This document shows positions 6,755 to 11,307 of a stretch of DNA of 11,307 nucleotides, in pieces. The stretch is from an uncultured Synergistaceae bacterium (GTDB lineage Bacteria; Synergistota; Synergistia; Synergistales; Aminobacteriaceae): contig CALMZW010000193.1 in assembly GCA_937870605.1 (NCBI GenBank), positions 1-11,307 on the forward strand. Reading direction: 5' to 3'. The position numbers and the translations under genes were made by a program. The notes under the pieces were generated by a model. That model did not search any database, was not told where the DNA came from, and saw only the letters and a program-made list of their open reading frames with translations. Positions within the stretch are counted from its first letter, which is position 1; each line of letters starts with the position of its first letter.

Positions 6755-7576
6755 ATGACGAAAACAGACGAGTCGATCGAACACGAAAACAGCAATGGAA
6801 GCGCTGAAACCGAGGCGGGAGCTTTTTCGATCCGCGTTCTGGACAGGACGCTTGCGGTTATCGGATTTATGGCTGAGACCAGGCGTCAGGTGGGAATTAC
6901 CGAAATTTCCGGAGCCACATCGCTCTCCAAGGCGACGATTCACAGAATCCTGTCAACGTTGCGGGATCATTCCGTCGTCCTGAAGGATGAAAACGGAAGG
7001 TACCAGATGGGGCCTGCCGTGCTTCTCTGGGCGGATGCCTATCGCCGGAGATCGGGTCTTTCGGAACTTGCGCGTCCGCTTCTGCGGGTTCTGTGGGAGC
7101 GATGCCGCGAGACGGTGCATCTTTTCGTCTATGAAAACGGAGATGCGTTCTATCTCGACAAGATCGACAGCCCGCACCCGGTCGGAATGCGCTCGCGGAT
7201 CGGAGCGCGCCGTGACCTGTACAGCACTTCGGCGGGTCGCGCCATTCTCTCGTTTCTTCCGGATTCGGAGCGGAACGCCTATCTTGATCGGACCGAATTG
7301 CTCGCGCATACGGCCATGACGGTGACGGACCGGGCAAAACTCGAAGAGATTCTCGCTTTCGGCAGGGAACAGGGCTTTTGTGAAGAAAAGGAAGAGAACG
7401 AAGAGGGGATTCGCTGCGTCGGAGCGGCGATCCTCGATCTTCGGGGGTATCCGGTGGGAGCGGTGAGCGTCAGCTCTCCTTCGTACCGGTTCAGCGACGA
7501 GCAGTCCCGTTCCATCGGAGTGTTCGTGCGGGATACGGCGCTGGCTGTTTCACGCGGGCTCGGCTACGGGAAGTGA
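6755..7576 (+). CDS. IclR-family transcriptional regulator (KdgR-like role likely)
   Basis: DNA-binding regulator of 273 residues, normal for the IclR family. The N-terminal winged helix-turn-helix covers about residues 25-90. Its key part is VGITEISGATSLSKATIHRI at 46-65, followed by the wing LKDENGRYQMGP at 76-87. The C-terminal effector domain shows YSTSAGRAILSFL at 156-168 and IRCVGAAILDLRGYPVGAVS at 219-238, both typical of IclR effector domains. The first 22 residues are polar and probably disordered. Start ATG 6755 follows a modest ribosome site (GGTGGA at 6744-6749). It is the first gene of the kduI-TRAP operon and diverges from uxaAB, so it most likely controls both units. KdgR of plant-pathogenic enterobacteria, an IclR protein answering to 2-keto-3-deoxygluconate, governs the same pathway, but orthology is not established here and no classic KdgR box was found. 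Confidence 0.93.
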   Translation: MTKTDESIEHENSNGSAETEAGAFSIRVLDRTLAVIGFMAETRRQVGITEISGATSLSKATIHRILSTLRDHSVVLKDENGRYQMGPAVLLWADAYRRRSGLSELARPLLRVLWERCRETVHLFVYENGDAFYLDKIDSPHPVGMRSRIGARRDLYSTSAGRAILSFLPDSERNAYLDRTELLAHTAMTVTDRAKLEEILAFGREQGFCEEKEENEEGIRCVGAAILDLRGYPVGAVSVSSPSYRFSDEQSRSIGVFVRDTALAVSRGLGYGK

Positions 7577-7648
7577 CCCCCTTTGCGTTCTTCCGGACGA
7601 CACGGCGGCAGGTCGGAGAGAAATCAAATTTTCGAGGAGGCGAGTGCA

Positions 7649-8479
7649 GTGGACATACGAAATTCGGCAAATCCCGTTGATGTGAGGAAGTATTACGATA
7701 CGGAGGCGCTCCGGAAGGAGTTTCTGATCGAAGGGCTCTTTGCGGCGGACTCGATTCCGATGGTGTATTCGCATGTTGACAGGATGATTACGGGATCCGC
7801 CTGTCCGGTTGCGTCGTCGCTCCGGCTCGAATGCGGTCGGGAGCTCGGAGTGGATTTCTTCCTTCAGCGCCGCGAGATGGCCGTCCTCAATATCGGCGAC
7901 GCGGGGACGATTTGCGCCGACGGAACGGAGTATCTCCTGAACCGCTACGAAGCGCTGTACGTCGGAATGGGGACGAAGGACGTCGAGTTCCGGCGCGAAG
8001 CGGGGAAGGCCCCTCGTTTCTACCTCCTGAGCTGTCCCGCGCACCGGTCGTATCCGACGACGCTCATCACGAAAGACATGTCGGTCAAACAGGCCCTTGG
8101 GTCGAAAAAAGAGTGCAATGAGCGGATCATCAACAAGTACATCCATCCCGACGTCGTGAAAAGCTGCCAGCTGTCAATGGGAATGACCGAGCTTGCGGAG
8201 GGATCCGTGTGGAACACGATGCCGACGCACACGCATGAACGCCGCATGGAAGTGTATCTCTATTTCAATATGCCGGAAAACGGCATTGTCTTTCATTTCA
8301 TGGGAGAGCCGAACGAACTTCGCCACATCGTGGTCCGCGATTGCCAGGCCGTCATCTCGCCGAGCTGGTCCATCCATTCGGGCGTGGGGACGAACAGCTA
8401 TGCCTTCGTATGGGGGATGGCCGGGGAGAATCAGACCTTCAGCGATATGGACGCGGTTCCGATGAGCCTTCTGAAATGA
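7649..8479 (+). CDS. kduI: 5-dehydro-4-deoxy-D-glucuronate isomerase KduI
   Basis: Cupin-type zinc isomerase that converts 5-keto-4-deoxyuronate to 2,5-diketo-3-deoxygluconate (EC 5.3.1.17), downstream of pectate, hyaluronan, heparin or similar lyases. It has 276 residues against 278 in E. coli. The zinc ligands known from the E. coli structure (His196, His198, Glu203, His245) appear here as His194, His196, Glu201 and His243, all shifted by two. They sit in MPTHTHERRMEVYLYFNMPE and SWSIHSG. The N-terminal block FLIEGLFAADSIPMVYSHVD is also family-typical. Start is GTG 7649 with GAGGAGG eight bases upstream. An upstream in-frame extension to 7583 lacks homology. It is 72 bp after the regulator, and its stop codon overlaps the dctQ start (ATGA), so transporter and isomerase are translationally coupled. 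No KduD partner is present in the window. Confidence 0.95.
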   Translation: MDIRNSANPVDVRKYYDTEALRKEFLIEGLFAADSIPMVYSHVDRMITGSACPVASSLRLECGRELGVDFFLQRREMAVLNIGDAGTICADGTEYLLNRYEALYVGMGTKDVEFRREAGKAPRFYLLSCPAHRSYPTTLITKDMSVKQALGSKKECNERIINKYIHPDVVKSCQLSMGMTELAEGSVWNTMPTHTHERRMEVYLYFNMPENGIVFHFMGEPNELRHIVVRDCQAVISPSWSIHSGVGTNSYAFVWGMAGENQTFSDMDAVPMSLLK

Positions 8480-8982
8480 CCGACCCTGAGGGAGCTTTTC
8501 TGGAACGAATCGATGCCTTTACGGGATGTCTGGAGCGATGGATGCTCATTGTCCTCCTTGTGGCCATGATCGTCCTCGGAATGCTCCAGATTATCAGCCG
8601 CTTCGTCATCAGGTCGCCGATCATGTGGTCCGAAGCGCTGCTCATGTACATGTTCGTGTGGAGCAGTTTCATCGGCGCGAGCCTGGCCGTCCGGGAATCG
8701 GCGCATTTCGAGGTGGAGATTTTCGTCGTTCATCTTCCGCCCGTCGTGCAGAAGGTGCTGGCCATAGGCGTGTATGTGACGATTTTTCTCTTTTCGGTGT
8801 TTCTCATCGACAAGGGGATCTTTCTTGTCAAGCTGAACCAGCGGCAACTGATGGCGCTCCTTCCATTCACGATGAGCTGGCCGTATCTGATTTTGCCGCT
8901 GAGCGGAACGCTGATGGCCATCCATTCGCTCCGGCATATCGGGCGGCTTTCGTCGCGACAGTGCTCGGAGTGGGGAAACTGA
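8476..8982 (+). CDS. dctQ: TRAP transporter small membrane subunit DctQ (set 2)
   Basis: Small membrane subunit of the second TRAP permease, 168 residues. Four membrane segments are predicted at about 22-42, 54-73, 92-115 and 134-152. The DctQ signature is clear in the helix 1-2 region: QIISRFV at 38-44, IMWSEALLMYMFVWSSFIGA at 49-68 and AVRESAHFEVE at 71-81. ATG 8476 overlaps the kduI stop codon by four bases (ATGA), which decides the start over longer in-frame extensions upstream; the ribosome site is weak, as expected for coupled translation. One base separates its stop from the dctM start. It is clearly diverged from the DctQ of set 1, arguing for two separately acquired or long-separated transporters. 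Confidence 0.92.
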   Translation: MTDPEGAFLERIDAFTGCLERWMLIVLLVAMIVLGMLQIISRFVIRSPIMWSEALLMYMFVWSSFIGASLAVRESAHFEVEIFVVHLPPVVQKVLAIGVYVTIFLFSVFLIDKGIFLVKLNQRQLMALLPFTMSWPYLILPLSGTLMAIHSLRHIGRLSSRQCSEWGN

Positions 8983-8983
8983 C

Positions 8984-10267
8984 ATGGCGACCATGATCTT
9001 TGCGATCTTCATCCTTTTGCTGGTCATACGCATGCCGGTTTCGTTTTCGCTTGCGATTTCGGCGACTCTGGCCCTCGTCTTTGCGGGAAGCATGGATCCC
9101 CTCATCGTGGCGCAGAGAATGTACACGTCCGTCGAGTCGTTCTCTCTCATTGCGATTCCCTTCTTTATCCTCTCGGGAGGATTCATGGAATCCGGCGGGA
9201 TCTCCCGACGACTGATCACCTTTTCCTCGAGCCTCGTCGGGCACATCCGGGGCGGACTCTCGATGATCAGCATCGTGGCGGCAATGTTTTTCGCCGGAAT
9301 ATCAGGGTCGACTGCGGCGGACACGGCGGCCATCGGCAGCGTGCTCATTCCCGCGATGGAGAAGAAAGGGTACGGCAAGGACCTTGCCACAAGCGTCGTT
9401 GCAACAGCGGGAGCGATCGGCATCATCATTCCGCCGAGCATCCCGATGATCATTCTCGGAATCACGGGGGGCATTTCGATCGGCGGATTGTTTCTCGGCG
9501 GCGTTTTTCCCGGGATTCTCATGGGGCTCGCGCTCATGGTCACAAGCGCTCTCTTCGCCCGGGCGCGGCGTCTGCCCGCCGAACGGCGCGCGACCTGGAA
9601 AGAGCGATGGGGCGCGTTTGTGGATGCGATTCTCGCGCTGATGACGATGGTCATCATTATGGGCGGGATTCTGTCCGGAATCTTCACTGCGACCGAAGCT
9701 TCGGTAGTGGCGGCTGTCTATTCGTTCATTGTCGGGAAGTTCGTCTACGGGGAACTTCAATGGACAGATATTCCGAAACTCCTGGTAAAAACCGGGATCA
9801 CCACCGGGGTTGTCGTGTTGTGCATCGCGACCGCGTCCAGCTTCGGCTGGATCCTTGCGGCGGAGCAGATTCCGTCCAAAATCGCCCAATTCGTCTTTTC
9901 GTTGTCCGAAAACCGTCTGGTGATCCTGTTCCTGATGAACGGACTGATGCTCTTCATGGGGACGTTTCTGGATGTCTCCCCGATCATCATCATCCTGGTC
10001 CCGATCCTGTTTCCCATTGCGTCGCAGTTTGGAGTGACCCCGATTCATTTCGGAGTCATGACGATCGTGAACATGGCGATCGGGCAGTGTACGCCGCCGG
10101 TGGGGATTTCCCTCTTCGTGGCCACCGGAATCGCCAAAGCCAGCCTTGGGGAAATTCTCGGCGCGTACTCGAAATACCTTCTGACCATGATCCTCGTCCT
10201 TGCGATCATTACCGTTTTTCCGCAGATCATCACGTTCCTTCCGGAAGCGGTCATGGGGCTGAAGTGA
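8984..10267 (+). CDS. dctM: TRAP transporter large permease subunit DctM (set 2)
   Basis: Large permease subunit of the second TRAP system, 427 residues, full length. Hydrophobic helices fill the protein. Conserved blocks are ESFSLIAIPFFILSGGFMES at 51-70, GISRRLITFSSSLVGHIRGG at 72-91, FAGISGSTAADTAAIGSVLI at 103-122, IGIIIPPSIPMIILGITGGI at 145-164 and IGQCTPPVGISLFVATGIA near the C-terminus. It has the common PPSIP sequence in the central half, whereas the DctM of set 1 has PPSHN, a difference in the likely substrate path. ATG 8984 lies one base after the dctQ stop and has a GGAG/GGGGA ribosome site inside the end of dctQ. The matching binding protein follows after 176 bp, giving the order Q-M-P, opposite to set 1 (P-Q-M). 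Confidence 0.95.
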   Translation: MATMIFAIFILLLVIRMPVSFSLAISATLALVFAGSMDPLIVAQRMYTSVESFSLIAIPFFILSGGFMESGGISRRLITFSSSLVGHIRGGLSMISIVAAMFFAGISGSTAADTAAIGSVLIPAMEKKGYGKDLATSVVATAGAIGIIIPPSIPMIILGITGGISIGGLFLGGVFPGILMGLALMVTSALFARARRLPAERRATWKERWGAFVDAILALMTMVIIMGGILSGIFTATEASVVAAVYSFIVGKFVYGELQWTDIPKLLVKTGITTGVVVLCIATASSFGWILAAEQIPSKIAQFVFSLSENRLVILFLMNGLMLFMGTFLDVSPIIIILVPILFPIASQFGVTPIHFGVMTIVNMAIGQCTPPVGISLFVATGIAKASLGEILGAYSKYLLTMILVLAIITVFPQIITFLPEAVMGLK

Positions 10268-10347
10268 CGTCGCCTGATGCGACCGGGACCGAAGATTGTG
10301 TCCGTTGCGCGATGGACGCGAAGGGGGGACGAGATCGGAGAAGGAAG

Positions 10348-10383
10348 ATGAAAGACTGTATCGTCGGCGCTCTCGCGGAATGA
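10348..10383 (+). CDS. Possible 11-residue leader peptide upstream of dctP (set 2)
   Basis: A short reading frame, MKDCIVGALAE, starts at ATG 10348 behind a purine-rich ribosome site (GGAGAAGGA at 10337-10345) and stops at TGA 10381-10383, four bases before a hairpin. It does not resemble a known protein and contains no run of regulatory codons. It could be a leader peptide affecting dctP expression, or chance; the size alone makes chance quite possible. Confidence 0.15.
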   Translation: MKDCIVGALAE

Positions 10384-10386
10384 GGT

Positions 10387-10405
10387 TCCCCGAAGCATCC
10401 GGGGA
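10387..10405 (+). other. Hairpin in the dctM-dctP intergenic leader (set 2)
   Basis: Six perfect base pairs (TCCCCG at 10387-10392 with CGGGGA at 10400-10405) enclose a 7-nt loop. No T-run follows, so it is not an intrinsic terminator. It sits 39 bp upstream of the dctP start in a 176-bp gap with no convincing promoter. It may be an mRNA processing or stabilising element that raises binding-protein expression relative to QM. The rest of the gap (10268-10347) shows nothing recognisable. Confidence 0.45.
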
Positions 10406-10443
10406 GGCGGTTCGATCCAGCGGAACATGAAGGAGGAAGAGAG

Positions 10444-11307
10444 ATGTTTTCCGAAAAGCGATATACGGTGTTTGCGCTTCTTGTTGTCTTCTCCGTAGTT
10501 TTCCTGGCCGGGGCGGTTCCTTCGGCCTCGGCGGCGCCCATTGTACTGAAACTGTCCAACGTCCTTCCGGACGGAAATCCCACGACCGAATCAATGGTGT
10601 TTTTCGTTGCGAAGGTCAAGGAAAAAACCGGCGGTTCCGTCGAAATCCGTCTTTTCAACAACAGTCAGCTCGGAGGCCAGAGAGAGGCGCTGGAGAGCCT
10701 TCAGGCGGGAACGATCGAAATGTGCATGTCCTCCGCCGGTCCGGCTGCGCAGTTCGTTCCGGCCCTCGATGTGCTTTCATTGCCGTATGTCTTCCAGAGT
10801 ACGGAGCACATGTTCAAGGCTCTTGACGGGAAAGCCGGCGAGATCATGAGGAAGGATATCGACAAGGCCGGCTTCGTCTTCCTGTATTGGGCCGACGCAG
10901 GGTCCCGGAACCTCATCAACAAAAAGAAACCCATCACAAAGCCGGAAGATCTCAAGGGACTCAAGATTCGCGTCATGGACAGCAAACTCATGGTGAATAC
11001 CCTCAACGCGATGGGTGCGATCGCCACGCCGATGGCCCAGGGCGAGGTGTACAGCGCGCTGCAACAGGGCGTTCTCGACGGTTGGGAGAACAACCCCGTC
11101 ACGTTGCTGACCCTGAAGCTCTATGAAGTGTCCGACTATTTCTCCTGGACGCTGCACTTCATGGTTCCGGATGTTGTCCTGATGAGCAAACAGGCGTTCG
11201 CAAAACTCTCTCCGGAGCAGCAGAAGGCCGTTCTGGAAGCGGGAAAAGAAACGCAGGTCAAGCAGCGGGAGTTCAGGAACGCCTTCATAACCAAGACCGT
11301 AGATGAA
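10444..11307 (+). CDS. dctP: TRAP transporter solute-binding protein DctP (set 2), 3' end missing
   Basis: Periplasmic binding protein of the second TRAP system. The frame is open for 288 codons from ATG 10444 to the right edge without a stop, so about 40-50 residues are missing compared with the usual 330. The start follows an excellent ribosome site (AAGGAGGA at 10430-10437). The signal peptide has KR near the N-terminus, a hydrophobic core at about 8-24, and a likely cut after SASA at residue 30. DctP motifs are NNSQLGGQREALESLQAG at 72-89, GSRNL with Arg155, LKGLKIRV with Arg176 and GEVYSALQQGVLDGWENN at 200-217. Both ligand-binding arginines of the family are kept. The sequence differs from the set 1 protein at the binding segment (DGWENN here, EGAENN there), consistent with a related acid ligand. 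Its linkage to kduI suggests a deoxy- or unsaturated uronate, by inference only. Confidence 0.93.
   Translation, partial: MFSEKRYTVFALLVVFSVVFLAGAVPSASAAPIVLKLSNVLPDGNPTTESMVFFVAKVKEKTGGSVEIRLFNNSQLGGQREALESLQAGTIEMCMSSAGPAAQFVPALDVLSLPYVFQSTEHMFKALDGKAGEIMRKDIDKAGFVFLYWADAGSRNLINKKKPITKPEDLKGLKIRVMDSKLMVNTLNAMGAIATPMAQGEVYSALQQGVLDGWENNPVTLLTLKLYEVSDYFSWTLHFMVPDVVLMSKQAFAKLSPEQQKAVLEAGKETQVKQREFRNAFITKTVDE

Noticed and set aside
639..10363. GTATCG found near the promoters of dctP set 1 (639-644), uxaA (6555-6560, minus), iclR (6693-6698) and in the dctP set 2 leader (10358-10363), as a possible shared operator
   Set aside because: The hexamer also occurs inside coding sequence (for example 3656-3661 and 3995-4000), its flanks are not conserved, and its position relative to each promoter varies; chance is sufficient.
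8431..10594. Two minus-strand open frames of over 400 codons opposite dctQ and dctM of set 2
   Set aside because: Shadow frames made by the codon bias of the membrane-protein genes; both cross true gene boundaries and are low in complexity.
1..11307. Search for CRISPR arrays, tRNA or rRNA genes, insertion sequences or attachment sites
   Set aside because: No direct-repeat array, cloverleaf, transposase frame or terminal inverted repeat was recognised; all long stretches are accounted for by metabolic and transport genes.

Overview
This window is a uronic-acid uptake and catabolism island with no sign of mobile DNA. The sequence is moderately GC-rich and gene-dense. It carries two complete or near-complete TRAP (tripartite ATP-independent periplasmic) transporters around four uronate enzymes and one IclR-family regulator. 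Signal peptides on the solute-binding proteins and the TRAP architecture point to a Gram-negative-type anaerobe. The TRAP-rich style resembles Synergistota or similar fermenters, but there is no rRNA or other phylogenetic marker, so the taxonomic guess is weak.

Layout. (1) 1-3557, plus strand: the 3' end of uxaC (uronate isomerase), then a separate TRAP set dctP-dctQ-dctM. A sigma70-like promoter sits after uxaC, and a strong intrinsic terminator lies between dctP and dctQ. (2) 3582-3627: an 18-bp hairpin between convergent transcription units. (3) 6485-3644, minus strand: uxaA (altronate dehydratase) followed by uxaB (tagaturonate reductase). (4) 6486-6754: a 269-bp divergent regulatory region with a candidate promoter on each strand and a dyad at the predicted uxaA start site. 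(5) 6755-11307, plus strand: iclR-type regulator, kduI, then dctQ-dctM-dctP of a second TRAP system. Its binding-protein gene runs off the right edge.

How the genes work together. UxaC, UxaB and UxaA form the galacturonate branch of the isomerase pathway: D-galacturonate to D-tagaturonate to D-altronate to 2-keto-3-deoxygluconate (KDG). KduI acts on 5-keto-4-deoxyuronate, the product of unsaturated uronides released by polysaccharide lyases. After KduD (not in this window) that route also ends at KDG. The two TRAP systems are each linked to one branch: set 1 beside uxaC, and set 2 translationally coupled to kduI. The simplest reading is that set 1 imports saturated hexuronates and set 2 imports lyase-derived deoxy or unsaturated uronates; the substrates are inferred from context only. 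KdgK, KDPG aldolase, KduD, UxuA/UxuB and any lyase are absent from the window. The most unusual elements are the kduI-coupled TRAP transporter, the terminator inside TRAP operon 1, and the candidate operator architecture of the divergent region.
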